Shown here: one piece after another, positions 7,694-16,257 of the stretch
Position numbering within the stretch: the first letter of the stretch is position 1
How the letters are laid out: every line of letters begins with the position of its first letter
NCBI RefSeq assembly: GCF_000331305.1
Contig: NZ_KB217478.1
Coordinates: 5,181,595-5,245,594 of the forward strand
Direction: 5' to 3'
DNA: 64,000 nt
Source of the DNA: Calothrix sp. PCC 7103
Lineage (GTDB): Bacteria; Cyanobacteriota; Cyanobacteriia; Cyanobacteriales; Nostocaceae
The notes under the pieces: model-generated
Databases searched by the model: none
What the model was told of the DNA's origin: nothing
What the model saw: only the letters and a program-made list of their open reading frames with translations
Made by a program: the position numbers and the translations under genes

Positions 7694-8677
7694 TTATACC
7701 CCTGTTACCAGTCTAAGATATTCTTCACTGTCTGTATCTAACATTTCCCAATCTAGTTGTTGTTCTAGATAGCTATTAATTTTAACCGATGCATTAACAA
7801 CAGGCTCAATAATTTTGAGCGCTCCACCTCCAATTCTCCATTCGTTTCTTTGCCAAGCATAATTTAACACCAAGGCACTAGGGTCTACTGCGTCTTTATT
7901 TGCTAACTGACGTACCATTCGTGTTAGTTGTACTGAGTCGCCCATTTGTCCCCATGTATATTTATTTTGTTCTCCAAAAAGAATCGTTTCAGCAAACTCA
8001 TTCGCTTCTTGCTCTTCAAAGTCTTGTCCCTCTTTGGTTATTTTTTCATCAATCAAAACACCATCTTGAACGTGACCCTTAGCGAAATGACCTATTTCAT
8101 GAAGAATGATGAAGAGTAAGTAGGCAGAATACTTCCGATTAGAACTAAGTACAATGACTGGACGATTCTTAATAATCGCTGCCATACCGTCCATTTTAAG
8201 AGTTGTTTTTGGAAACTCAGAAAAATGCACTACTGGAAGCCCAATTTCCCAGCAATATCCAAGAACAGCATCAAGGTTTATACAAGGATTCTTACTTAAA
8301 ATTGCGTGACTAATTTTGGATGCGTCCTCTGGTATGCCTTGAAAAGGTTTTATACAAGCATGTGCGACCATTTCCGCAATACGAGTTGCTAGCCCTTGAG
8401 CAACAATCAGTCGTTTTTCGTTACTTTTCTGCATTTTCTTAAATTTAGGGCTAGTAATTTCTTTAAAAGCAATTGGAGCATCAGGGTCAAGAACTGATGC
8501 CATATTTAACCCTAAACGTTTTGCAATACGCCCTGCTGCCTCTAAAACAGCCACAGGGTCTTTTTCTAAGGACTCATCCCACCATTCTGGTAATGCTTTT
8601 TCTTGAATAAAGCTTGGTGGCAATCCTATTGCATACAGCCGTTTGTACAGCTTTGGCATTTCAAGGGTCTTACTCAT
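7694..8677 (-). CDS. ImmA/IrrE-family metallopeptidase
   Basis: Zinc protease-type protein of about 327 aa. The metal site HEIGH (in LFIILHEIGHFAKGHV) is followed about 30 residues later by EEQEANEFA, which supplies the third ligand, as in ImmA/IrrE. The N-terminal about 120 residues are helical and may hold the sensing or DNA-binding part; I see no clear Xre-type HTH. Start choice: AAGGAGGG lies 4-5 bp before the ATG at 8677, which beats the in-frame ATG at 8701. Family members cleave transcriptional repressors to release mobile-element or stress genes. The PIN-like gene follows directly. Confidence 0.8.
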   Translation of the reverse strand: MSKTLEMPKLYKRLYAIGLPPSFIQEKALPEWWDESLEKDPVAVLEAAGRIAKRLGLNMASVLDPDAPIAFKEITSPKFKKMQKSNEKRLIVAQGLATRIAEMVAHACIKPFQGIPEDASKISHAILSKNPCINLDAVLGYCWEIGLPVVHFSEFPKTTLKMDGMAAIIKNRPVIVLSSNRKYSAYLLFIILHEIGHFAKGHVQDGVLIDEKITKEGQDFEEQEANEFAETILFGEQNKYTWGQMGDSVQLTRMVRQLANKDAVDPSALVLNYAWQRNEWRIGGGALKIIEPVVNASVKINSYLEQQLDWEMLDTDSEEYLRLVTGV

Positions 8678-8937
8678 TTTTCCCTCCTTGCCTAATATCA
8701 ACTTTTTACCCTTTAGTTGTATTTTTAGAATTATAATTAATGTCTCTATCTATATAGTGACATTATATTTACATTAATAATATGACGCATTAGAAGACAG
8801 TTCTAATACCTAGCAAAAAATATACTTAAATTTCATTAATTTTGTAATATTAAATTTAAATATTTTATAGTGCATATGTATTTATATCATAAGGCAATGG
8901 CGCCTAAGAATCAATATGCCATAGAAAATTTTACTTA

Positions 8938-9000
8938 TCTTGTGGGATGAGCATCCTCCCAAAAATCAAAGAACAGGCTTTCTATGCCTGTTCCACAAGA
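8938..9000. repeat. Palindromic repeat pair of the CCACAAGA family
   Basis: Arms TCTTGTGGGA (8938-8947) and TTCCACAAGA (8991-9000) are inverted. Inside lies a smaller hairpin GAACAGGC/GCCTGTTC (8971-8993). It looks like two oppositely oriented copies of the dispersed repeat placed end to end. It lies 17 bp beyond the stop of the PRC-barrel gene and could act as a terminator between it and the ImmA gene region. The rest of the 8678-9016 gap is AT-rich DNA with one GGCGCC site and no gene that I can see. Confidence 0.65.
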
Positions 9001-9016
9001 GGTATTTAACCCACCG

Positions 9017-9985
9017 TTACGGTTCGTCGTATTCGGGTTGTTTTTGTCTGACTTTTTCGGGGATGTTCAGGGGGGTTGGCGCCTCGTCATCATCCCAGGC
9101 GTCACGGTCTAGATCTTCGTCTTCGTATTGTATGACTGGTTTTGGTGGTTCGTAGCTGGCTTTTTCGTATTTGTCTTTGCCAGATGCTTCACTCCAGTTA
9201 TCGTCTTCGTCGTCGTCATCGTAGCGGGGTGCTGGTTCATAACTGGCGCGTGCTTCCATTACTTGGCGCCTTGGTGCTGGTACGGGTTCGTAGTCGTCTT
9301 CGTCCCATGCTGGTTCTTCGACTCTTTCGGGAGTGCGAACTTTTGCCATTGGTGGTTCGAGTGGTATACCGCTGGGAAGTTGTTTGTCTGCGGCAACTGT
9401 ACGAGGTTGAGCGTAGTATTCTTCGTCACCGCTTCTATCCCAAGGCGCCCGACCAATACCCAAGCGTTCGAGTAAACCTACAGATAATTGTGTGAGACGT
9501 TCTTCGGCGCCCTCAAATACAATTAAACGGTTTGGACCTGTGCTGACTATTTCTTCGATTGATAGTTCGTATGTGCTTAAAACTTGTTCGGGTAGTTGAG
9601 GGAGTCCTACTGATGCAATGACTATTGTTAATAGTTTGCCGTTTGTTGTGTCAAATTTAAAGCCACGTACCCGACCTAAAGCTTCACCTGTTTCTGTGAT
9701 AACTTCCCAGTTGACGAGATTACTATAAGCTTCGACGTCAATATCTTCGATTGCGTCTTCGTTCTCTACTAAGATGACATCAGCGATTTTTCTAATGCTA
9801 TCTAAGTACATGTAACGTGGCACACCGGAAACGGAAATCAGGCTATCTCGTAGGCTAAATGCCACAACCTCGCGTTGGTCAACGTCTACCCATACCTGAC
9901 TAATAATACCTAGTCGCCTAGCGTCGCTGGTGACTACCTGTGTGTTTAAAATATCCGAGCGTCTAATAGTTTGTTCTGAGGTCAT
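9017..9985 (-). CDS. PRC-barrel domain protein with acidic disordered tail
   Basis: 322 aa with two PRC-barrel units. The first, at about residues 8-75, reads SDILNTQVVTSDARRLG. The second, at about 92-160, reads VNWEVITETGEALGRVRGFKFD. PRC barrels are found in photosynthetic reaction-centre H subunits and RNA-processing proteins. From about residue 190 the chain is rich in Asp, Glu, Pro and Tyr and looks disordered. It lies downstream of smc on the same strand, 60 bp away, so cotranscription is plausible and a chromosome-related or envelope role is possible. Several opposite-strand open frames over this gene reflect its repetitive acidic codons and are not genes. Confidence 0.8.
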   Translation of the reverse strand: MTSEQTIRRSDILNTQVVTSDARRLGIISQVWVDVDQREVVAFSLRDSLISVSGVPRYMYLDSIRKIADVILVENEDAIEDIDVEAYSNLVNWEVITETGEALGRVRGFKFDTTNGKLLTIVIASVGLPQLPEQVLSTYELSIEEIVSTGPNRLIVFEGAEERLTQLSVGLLERLGIGRAPWDRSGDEEYYAQPRTVAADKQLPSGIPLEPPMAKVRTPERVEEPAWDEDDYEPVPAPRRQVMEARASYEPAPRYDDDDEDDNWSEASGKDKYEKASYEPPKPVIQYEDEDLDRDAWDDDEAPTPLNIPEKVRQKQPEYDEP

Positions 9986-10045
9986 TCTAATACCGAGTCC
10001 TGAATCTCGAATCCGGTTAATCTATACACTATTATTAACAAAAAC

Positions 10046-13000
10046 TCAAGCCGATGTATGTTCGGATTTGAGCTTGATTCCCAAAACTTGAGTATAAGCT
10101 CCTCTCGCTTGAGTTACACCGATTGTGCGTTCGGCTGATTCTATCATTGGGCGCCGTAAACTAACAACTATAAATTGTGCAGATTGCGCCTGTTGTTTAA
10201 CCATTTTAGCTAATCGTTCTACATTTGCTCCATCTAAAAACATATCTACTTCGTCAAAAGCATAAAAAGGTGATGGACGGTACTTTTGCAGGGCGAAAAT
10301 AAAGCTTAATGCTGTTAGGGATTTTTCTCCCCCCGACATTGAAGCTAGACGCTGTACTGGTTTACCTTTGGGATGTGCCACAAGGTTCAAACCGCTGATG
10401 AATGGGTCTTCGGGGTTATCTAATTGTAAGTAACCATCACCATCTGAGAGTGTTGCGAAAATTGATTGAAAGTTTTCATTTACAGCATCGAATGATTCTT
10501 TAAACGCACGCTGACGTAATGTAGTGAAATTTTCAATTCTAAATAGTAGTTCTGTACGTTCACCTTCTAAAGTTTCGAGTTTTTGCGTTAATTCCTGCAA
10601 GCGGTTTTGGGTACGGTCGTATTGTTCGAGTGCAAGCATGTTAACTGGTTCCATTGCTTGCATTCGCTTGCTGAGACTTTTGAGTTCTTTTTGCAGTTCC
10701 TCTAAATCGACCGTTACGGGTACTTCGGGTAATGGGTTGGGTAAATCTGGGGCAATCGTTCGTAACTGCTCTTGAACATTGGTTAGTTCTTCTCGACGTG
10801 CGAGTTGGGACTCCTGTAATTTTTGAACTTCCCACTCAAGTTGCTGTTGACGTAATAAATGCGTGCGTAGTTCTGCTTCCAACGCATCACGTTTTTTCTT
10901 CTCTTCTCCCAAATTAGCTTCTAGTTCAGTTAATTTAGCGCGTGTTTGTTCAATAGCTGTGCTGAGTGCTGTTAATTCTGTAGAGACGCGATTAATCGCG
11001 TCTCTACAATTTTGTTGGTCTTGTTGGTATTGAGCTATACGTGTTTCTGATTCTTGGGTACGTTCAGTCAAACGTGTAAACTGCAATTCTAGGTTACTTA
11101 AACGCTGTTCGGCTTCACGTAGTGCTGTTTCACGCTGTTTCAATTGTTGCTCGTTATTTTTGATGACTGCTTGGACTTGCTGCCATTCGCTTGGTGTTTG
11201 CTCTGCTTCTAATATTGCTAGGGTTTGCCGTAACTGTGCTAATTGTTCTTCTTGACCAGGTAATGAGTTATTTAGTATTTCTAAGCGCGATTGAGCAGTG
11301 GTAAATTTGTTTTGGTTTTGCGAGAGTTGTGATTTTGTACTTTCTACTTGTGTTGTTAAGGTTTTAACTTCACGCTGTAGTTGTTCTAACCGTAATTGTT
11401 GTTCACGTTTAGCTTGACGACTTTCTGTTAATTCTTGTGACAATTGCTTGGCGCGGGCGCCCATTGATAAAATTGCGTCACTACATCTTTCTAAAACGCG
11501 CTCAATCTCTGTTAAACGCTGCTTTAATAATCTAACTTCTTCGGTTTCTCCTGTTTCCGGCGCCCCAAATCGTAATTGCGAACGTTGTCCTGTACTACCC
11601 CCGGTCATTGCTCCACTCGGTTCGAGCAATTCTCCATCAAGAGTAACTATACGATATCTACCTAAATGCGCGCGGGCTTGGTTTAAAGTTTCAAAAATCA
11701 CCGTCCCACCAAACACATAACCGAAAACATCGCGGTAACGGTTTTCTGTTTCAACTAAGTTAACCGCTAAATCAATGAAACCGTTTGCATTCCGTAAATC
11801 ACTTACAGATGGTGTTCTTGCTGCTTGAATTTTATTCAATGGTAGAAAAGTTGCCCTTCCTGCACGACGTTGTTTGAGTAATTCAATCCCAGCGGCACCT
11901 ACAGAGTCATCTTCTACTACAATATTAGCCAATCTGGCGCCAGCAGCTATTTCTAAAGCAAGCTGATACTGTGGTTCTACTCGTCCCAACTCAGCAACAA
12001 GACCGCAAACCCCAGGTAAACCCGATTGTAATATTAACTTACTGGCGCCTGTTCCTTGGGCATCTTGTTGTGCTTGTGCTTGCGCTTCTAGTTTATCTAA
12101 TTGCCTGGTTTTATCACGCTGTTCTGTTAAAAGACGCTTTTGTGTTTCTTGCTGTAACTGTAATTCCTGCTCTGTTGCACTAAGATTTTGTGCTAATTCT
12201 TGAATTGGTTGATTTGAACAATTAAATTCTTCTTGAATTAAATTTAACTGACTTTGTTTTTCAGCTAATTCTGGCTCAATACGCTGTAATAACTCGCTTT
12301 GCTCTTGAATTTGTGTTCTTAGCTGTGAATTACGCTCGCTTAACTGCGCTTGTTCTGTACGCTGCGGTTCGAGAGTTTGTAGCAAAGTTTCTACTTGACG
12401 GTTGAGTGTAGTTTGCTGTTGTACCCAAGCTTCCGAAGCTTCCGCAACTTGAGCAGCAGTTTCGCGAGATTCTTCTAAAGCTGTTTGAACTAACGCGCGT
12501 TGCTGCTGACAATATAATATAGACTGTTGCTCTACAGTTTGCGCTTCGGTGATTTGCTGCAAGTTTTTTCTATGTTGCTCAATTTCTAACTGCGTAGTTT
12601 GTAACTTTCTAGAAGTTTCTTGCTGTGCTACGTTTAACTCACTAGCTCTCCGAGTTAGCTGTTTACGTTCAGCTTCTTGGTTTGCTAACTGTGACTGTGC
12701 AGCTAATAACTCTTCACCACCCAAAGTTTTGAGGAGTAAGTTGAGTTCTTCGAGTTCAATATTTTTTGCTGTAATTTGATTGTTTACATTGGTCAACTGC
12801 TCAGTTAACTCAACACTTTGCTTATCTCCAGCTTGAATTTGTGTTTGTAAGCGTTCTTGCTGATTTTGTAACGTTCGCCATGATAATACAGCTTCCCACT
12901 TTTGCTTTTCCAGAAATTCAACACGAAATTTCTGATACCTTTCCGCTTTGGCTTTATCTTGCGCTAACCTTTCGCACTGCGCTACCAACTCCGACTCAAT

Positions 13001-13723
13001 AATACGACAATTATCTTCTTTCTCTTTAACTTCCTCTAGCGTCTTTTTCGCTTGGTTAATTTTTCTGTCGAATGCTCCCACACCCGCTAACTCATCAATA
13101 ATTTCTCGACGCTCGCGTGCGTTCATCGAGATAATACTTGTAACGTCCCCTTGGAGTACAACATTATAACCTTCAGGGTGAACCCGCAGCCGTTCCAGTT
13201 CTTCGTGTAACTCAGTTAAAGTACAAGAAATACCATTTATATAATAGTTAGAAGTATAAGTACCTTGTTGGGTTACACGTAATCTTCGCGTCACACACCA
13301 ATCTTCACCCGGTTTTGCACGAATTTTTTCCTTACGGTTTTTATCATCTTCGCTAACTTCTTCTTCCTCTGGTTCCTCTTCTTCCTCTGCCAGCAAGTCA
13401 TCTTCAATAACCGTAACAGTTAAATCTTCATCTAAAACAGCATCCGGTTCATGGTCAGAAAGGTCAAAGGTAACGGTAACACTAGCTTCAACTGTGGAAC
13501 GTCCTTTTGACACTTGTGTTGTATTAACCAAATCAGGAAGTCTATCTGCACGCATCCCTTTAGAACCTGCCAAACCAAGGCAAAACAGTAGCGCGTCCAG
13601 AATGTTCGACTTCCCAGAACCATTGGGCCCAGATATGACGGTAAAACCTGTCAATAGAGGAACTGAAGTTGTGCCGCCGAACGATTTAAAATTTGTAAGT
13701 TCAACGCGCTTGATGTGAACCAT
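10046..13723 (-). CDS. smc: Chromosome segregation SMC ATPase
   Basis: Condensin ATPase of 1225 aa that shapes and segregates the chromosome. Walker A GPNGSGKSN is at about 33-41, the ABC signature MSGGEKS and Walker B FYAFDEVDMFLD are near the C-terminus, and two long coiled coils flank a Gly-rich hinge (about 520-680). Two oddities stand out. A strongly acidic insert (EEEEEPEEEEVSED) lies at about 115-128 within the N-terminal head. In the second coiled coil, ten residues (CRDAINRVST) are encoded exactly by a 30-bp palindromic repeat at 10979-11008. A PRC-barrel gene follows. No scpA or scpB is visible in the window. Confidence 0.97.
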   Translation of the reverse strand: MVHIKRVELTNFKSFGGTTSVPLLTGFTVISGPNGSGKSNILDALLFCLGLAGSKGMRADRLPDLVNTTQVSKGRSTVEASVTVTFDLSDHEPDAVLDEDLTVTVIEDDLLAEEEEEPEEEEVSEDDKNRKEKIRAKPGEDWCVTRRLRVTQQGTYTSNYYINGISCTLTELHEELERLRVHPEGYNVVLQGDVTSIISMNARERREIIDELAGVGAFDRKINQAKKTLEEVKEKEDNCRIIESELVAQCERLAQDKAKAERYQKFRVEFLEKQKWEAVLSWRTLQNQQERLQTQIQAGDKQSVELTEQLTNVNNQITAKNIELEELNLLLKTLGGEELLAAQSQLANQEAERKQLTRRASELNVAQQETSRKLQTTQLEIEQHRKNLQQITEAQTVEQQSILYCQQQRALVQTALEESRETAAQVAEASEAWVQQQTTLNRQVETLLQTLEPQRTEQAQLSERNSQLRTQIQEQSELLQRIEPELAEKQSQLNLIQEEFNCSNQPIQELAQNLSATEQELQLQQETQKRLLTEQRDKTRQLDKLEAQAQAQQDAQGTGASKLILQSGLPGVCGLVAELGRVEPQYQLALEIAAGARLANIVVEDDSVGAAGIELLKQRRAGRATFLPLNKIQAARTPSVSDLRNANGFIDLAVNLVETENRYRDVFGYVFGGTVIFETLNQARAHLGRYRIVTLDGELLEPSGAMTGGSTGQRSQLRFGAPETGETEEVRLLKQRLTEIERVLERCSDAILSMGARAKQLSQELTESRQAKREQQLRLEQLQREVKTLTTQVESTKSQLSQNQNKFTTAQSRLEILNNSLPGQEEQLAQLRQTLAILEAEQTPSEWQQVQAVIKNNEQQLKQRETALREAEQRLSNLELQFTRLTERTQESETRIAQYQQDQQNCRDAINRVSTELTALSTAIEQTRAKLTELEANLGEEKKKRDALEAELRTHLLRQQQLEWEVQKLQESQLARREELTNVQEQLRTIAPDLPNPLPEVPVTVDLEELQKELKSLSKRMQAMEPVNMLALEQYDRTQNRLQELTQKLETLEGERTELLFRIENFTTLRQRAFKESFDAVNENFQSIFATLSDGDGYLQLDNPEDPFISGLNLVAHPKGKPVQRLASMSGGEKSLTALSFIFALQKYRPSPFYAFDEVDMFLDGANVERLAKMVKQQAQSAQFIVVSLRRPMIESAERTIGVTQARGAYTQVLGIKLKSEHTSA
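10979..11008. repeat. 30-bp perfect palindrome inside smc (TGTAGAGACG-N10-CGTCTCTACA)
   Basis: Perfect inverted repeat whose two arms meet at ATTAAT. It sits in frame in smc and encodes exactly ten residues. A second perfect 30-bp palindrome with the same outer arms and a different centre lies between genes at 54645-54674, and a half copy lies at 25412-25434, so this is a mobile or dispersed repeat family and not a feature specific to smc. Confidence 0.9.
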
Positions 13724-14139
13724 AAGCGGGTATTTGTCTTGGGTAGGTGTGTGAGGAACGTGTTTGTTTTAATGGCGCCGCTCAAACGTTAAAATTTATT
13801 TAAGCAAGCCAATAAAGTATAAGTGTACCAACTCTAGTTATATTTGCAACAGGGAAATATTATAATCAAAGAAAAATTTTTGTGAAGCCCAACCCCTCCT
13901 CGTCATAAGGACTTTAGTCCTTACCACCAGCCTCAAACTTTAAACCATAGCACAAACCCATTCCACAAACCCATTCTAATTGTATGCCTTTATGAAGATT
14001 GACAGAATTTCATTAGAGTATATACAGCTACATTTATAAAGTTAAGTAAAGGTTATTTAAGAATTAAGTCTTTTTAATGTGTAAGAATACGTAGGTTGTT
14101 AAGGTAGGTACATCGTCAAAAATTCATGGTATTAGAAAT
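13724..14139. other. Intergenic region upstream of smc and of a small peptide gene
   Basis: Divergent space between smc and the 33-aa peptide gene, so it must hold both promoters, though none is distinctive enough to mark. It carries one GGCGCC site near 13773 and a short palindrome TAAGGACTTTAGTCCTTA near 13905. I see no gene. Confidence 0.5.
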
Positions 14140-14241
14140 ATGAACTCATCAAATCCAGGTCAATTGGGTGTTTCAATCGCTATGGGTGTTGCTGTAATGT
14201 TGACCAGCGTCAGCGTTATTACGATTATGAACATGTTTTAA
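14140..14241 (+). CDS. 33-aa single-span membrane peptide
   Basis: Short open frame reading MNSSNPGQLGVS followed by a hydrophobic stretch (about residues 11-33) that would span the membrane once. A GC-rich hairpin without a clear T-run follows at 14283-14308, supporting an independent short transcript. Size and composition resemble the small subunits of photosynthetic complexes, but the sequence does not match any I know (PetN, PetM, PsaM, PsbX and similar). It may be a genuine small protein; conservation in other cyanobacteria would decide. Confidence 0.45.
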   Translation: MNSSNPGQLGVSIAMGVAVMLTSVSVITIMNMF

Positions 14242-14282
14242 ATAACTGTATCAAAAATCATTTTGGTCATAAAAATTAATAA

Positions 14283-14308
14283 AGCCTCTCTCTTCACTGA
14301 GGGAGGCT
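14283..14308 (+). terminator. Hairpin after the small peptide gene
   Basis: Ten-base-pair stem AGCCTCTCTC/GAGGGAGGCT with one G-U pair and a six-base loop, starting 41 bp after the stop codon. No uridine run follows, so it may stabilise the 3' end or be a weak terminator. Confidence 0.5.
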
Positions 14309-14323
14309 GTTACATTGTTCTAG

Positions 14324-14416
14324 ATTTGTATAGTTGAAAAGCACGACGGAAGTATTGATGTGAATTCGGCGCCATCTCAGGGAACAAAATTTATAATTCA
14401 AATTGCTTTAAAATAA
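14324..14416 (+). pseudogene. C-terminal remnant of a histidine kinase
   Basis: After a stop codon at 14321 the frame reads ICIVEKHDGSIDVNSAP, then SQGTKFIIQIALK and stop. This is the final part of a HATPase_c domain (H-x-G-x-I-x-V-x-S...G-x-G-T-x-F-x-I). Nothing upstream in any frame supplies the rest of the kinase. It therefore appears to be the leftover 3' end of a deleted or rearranged sensor kinase gene. It includes a GGCGCC site, so the lost gene had the host signature. Confidence 0.7.
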
Positions 14417-14450
14417 TAGTATTCTGATTTAAGTAAAATATTAAGCTAGA

Positions 14451-14608
14451 ACGTCTTGACGCAGTTCATCAAGTAGTTGTTTTAACATGTCGGCTTTTTC
14501 ATTCTTGGCATAAACTACTTCTGTCGGTAGTCATCTACTCTGTCTCTTTTGCCGTTAGAAGTGATTATTTTTGGCTCTAATTTTTCTTGTATTAATTTAT
14601 TAAATTGG
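14451..14608 (-). pseudogene. Possible frameshifted gene remnant
   Basis: On the minus strand one frame reads FNKLIQEKLEPKIITSNGK, continuing RDRVDDYRQK and stop. A second frame takes over just before that stop with EVVYAKNEKADMLKQ, then LLDELRQDVLA and stop. Together they look like the end of one small protein split by a frameshift. No start codon is visible and I do not recognise the family. Low confidence. Confidence 0.25.
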
Positions 14609-14657
14609 CGATGTTGGGTTCCGCAAAGCCTTCACCCAACCTACGAGGTTGATGATG

Positions 14658-14870
14658 TTAGCCTCCTCCGACGATTGTTACTATTTCTAGGTTGTCGTTT
14701 GCTTTGATTTGTGTTGTTTGCCAGTATTGTCTGTGTAAGATTTCGCCGTTGTATTCGACGGCAACGAGACGGGGGTTAAAGCCTAGTTGTTGAAGTAATT
14801 CAGGTAAAGGGGTTTGCTCTGTACATGTACGGGGTTCGCCGTTTACCTGAAGTGTTATTTGGTTTGACAT
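14658..14870 (-). CDS. thiS: Sulphur carrier protein ThiS
   Basis: 70-aa ubiquitin-like sulphur carrier for the thiazole half of thiamine. It ends in VTIVGGG, whose terminal Gly pair is adenylated and thiocarboxylated, and the N-terminal strand ITLQVNGEPR is typical. It starts 1 bp after the thiE stop codon on the same strand, so the two are translationally coupled. thiG, the usual partner, is not adjacent here. Confidence 0.92.
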   Translation of the reverse strand: MSNQITLQVNGEPRTCTEQTPLPELLQQLGFNPRLVAVEYNGEILHRQYWQTTQIKANDNLEIVTIVGGG

Positions 14871-14871
14871 A

Positions 14872-15978
14872 TTACTTGCGTTCGGATTGAATGCGGTTCA
14901 ACTGCGATAGTAAATATTGTGTTACTAAGGTTGGTTGTTCTGCTTGCATTAAGCTTCGCACTACTGCGACTCGACTGGCGCCTGCGTCGATAACGTCGTT
15001 AATATTACTGGTATCAATTCCACCAATTGCGAACCAGGGTATTGTGCTATGCTGGGCTGCATATTGTACATACTCTAAGCCAGTTGCGGCTTTCCCTTCT
15101 TTGGTGGGTGTTTCGTATACTGGTCCAACACCGATATAATCGGCGCCATCTGCAATTGCCTGTTGCATTTCTTGCGAATTTGTGGTAGAACGACCTATCA
15201 AGCGCTGTGGTCCGAGTAGCTGACGCGCGACTGAAGTCGGCATATCTTGCTGCCCTAAATGCACTCCATCTGCATCTACCGCTAACGCTAAATCAACGCG
15301 GTCGTTGACTATAAAAAGGGCGCCGTAATTGCGACATAAATCTCGTAGTGATACAGCTAAATCAAGACGTAGCGTATCCGAAGAATTTTTGTCACGGTAC
15401 TGTATTACAGTCAATCCACCTTTAAGTGCGGCTTCGACGGTTCCTATTAAATTTTCTGACGGGGAGGTAACAAGGTAAAGGCGTGCGCGCAAAAGCATTT
15501 GATGCCGCTCGTAACCCATTAAATTAGTTTCTAGGGTGTAAACTCGATAGCGCATCTGCTTAAAGGCAATTCCCATATTGGAATTGACGAGCTTGCCATA
15601 CTCTTCCAAAACTCGCAGCGCTTCTTGAACGCGACAGAAGTTAGCTTGCAAAATTGCCCTGATACCAGAACGTGTTTCTTCTTGTGGGTGAGTAATTTCT
15701 GTCCCTGTATCACCTTCTGTATCACGTGCTGCACGTAACTCAGCAGTATGCCAACTAGCGACTTCTTGCCGTAGTTGCTTGCATTCAGAAGTCATTTGGA
15801 CGTTGTTTAACCCAAAGCGACACCATTCTTCTATGACTCGCAACCCTTCGCGCGCACGGTCTAAATTAGCATCTAAAATGCGGTAAACAACTTGTTGTAT
15901 CTGCTGTTTCTGGCTGTATGGCTCGACCATTACAACAACCCCATTCGTGCTTTCATCGTAATAGCCAGCCTGTTTCAT
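14872..15978 (-). CDS. thiE: Thiamine-phosphate synthase with cyanobacterial N-terminal extension
   Basis: Joins the pyrimidine and thiazole phosphates to give thiamine phosphate. It is 368 aa, whereas stand-alone ThiE is about 215. The extra N-terminal about 140 residues (LDANLDRAREGLRVIEEW...) form the helical domain found in cyanobacterial ThiE. The synthase TIM barrel begins around residue 160 (RLYLVTSP), with TVIQYRDKN, NDRVDLALAVDADGVHLGQQDMP and YIGVGPVYETPTKEG as substrate and phosphate-binding loops. An internal Met at 15930 (MVEPYSQK) is an equally plausible start. thiS follows directly. I saw no TPP riboswitch in the upstream region. Confidence 0.93.
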   Translation of the reverse strand: MKQAGYYDESTNGVVVMVEPYSQKQQIQQVVYRILDANLDRAREGLRVIEEWCRFGLNNVQMTSECKQLRQEVASWHTAELRAARDTEGDTGTEITHPQEETRSGIRAILQANFCRVQEALRVLEEYGKLVNSNMGIAFKQMRYRVYTLETNLMGYERHQMLLRARLYLVTSPSENLIGTVEAALKGGLTVIQYRDKNSSDTLRLDLAVSLRDLCRNYGALFIVNDRVDLALAVDADGVHLGQQDMPTSVARQLLGPQRLIGRSTTNSQEMQQAIADGADYIGVGPVYETPTKEGKAATGLEYVQYAAQHSTIPWFAIGGIDTSNINDVIDAGASRVAVVRSLMQAEQPTLVTQYLLSQLNRIQSERK

Positions 15979-16257
15979 AATGGCAACGTGTTTCGCATTC
16001 GTGTTTGTAATTTGGCTTGTCCAGTGTTTTCAAGTTAATAAACGATTCGTTGGCGAAACCCAAAGATATAAGCAAAGTGCTTACCTTCCTACTTTGTATC
16101 AAAAATAGCCAATTGGTCAATATGTCCTCTGGTTTGCTTAACTCCGTAACTTTACGTAGTCAAGAATAAAGAGTCTTAAAAATTATGTAATAAACATCAT
16201 CGACATATTGACAATAAAAGTATAAAAAAGTCTTGTTGGTTAAAGGAGTGCAAAAAA

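Noticed and set aside
9128-9495. Two long overlapping plus-strand frames opposite the PRC-barrel gene
   Set aside because: They follow the periodic acidic codons of the minus-strand gene and translate to Cys/Phe/Val-rich strings with no protein-like domains.
16054-16257. Thiamine (TPP) riboswitch near thiE
   Set aside because: The DNA upstream of thiE shows no conserved TPP aptamer motifs in the right orientation.
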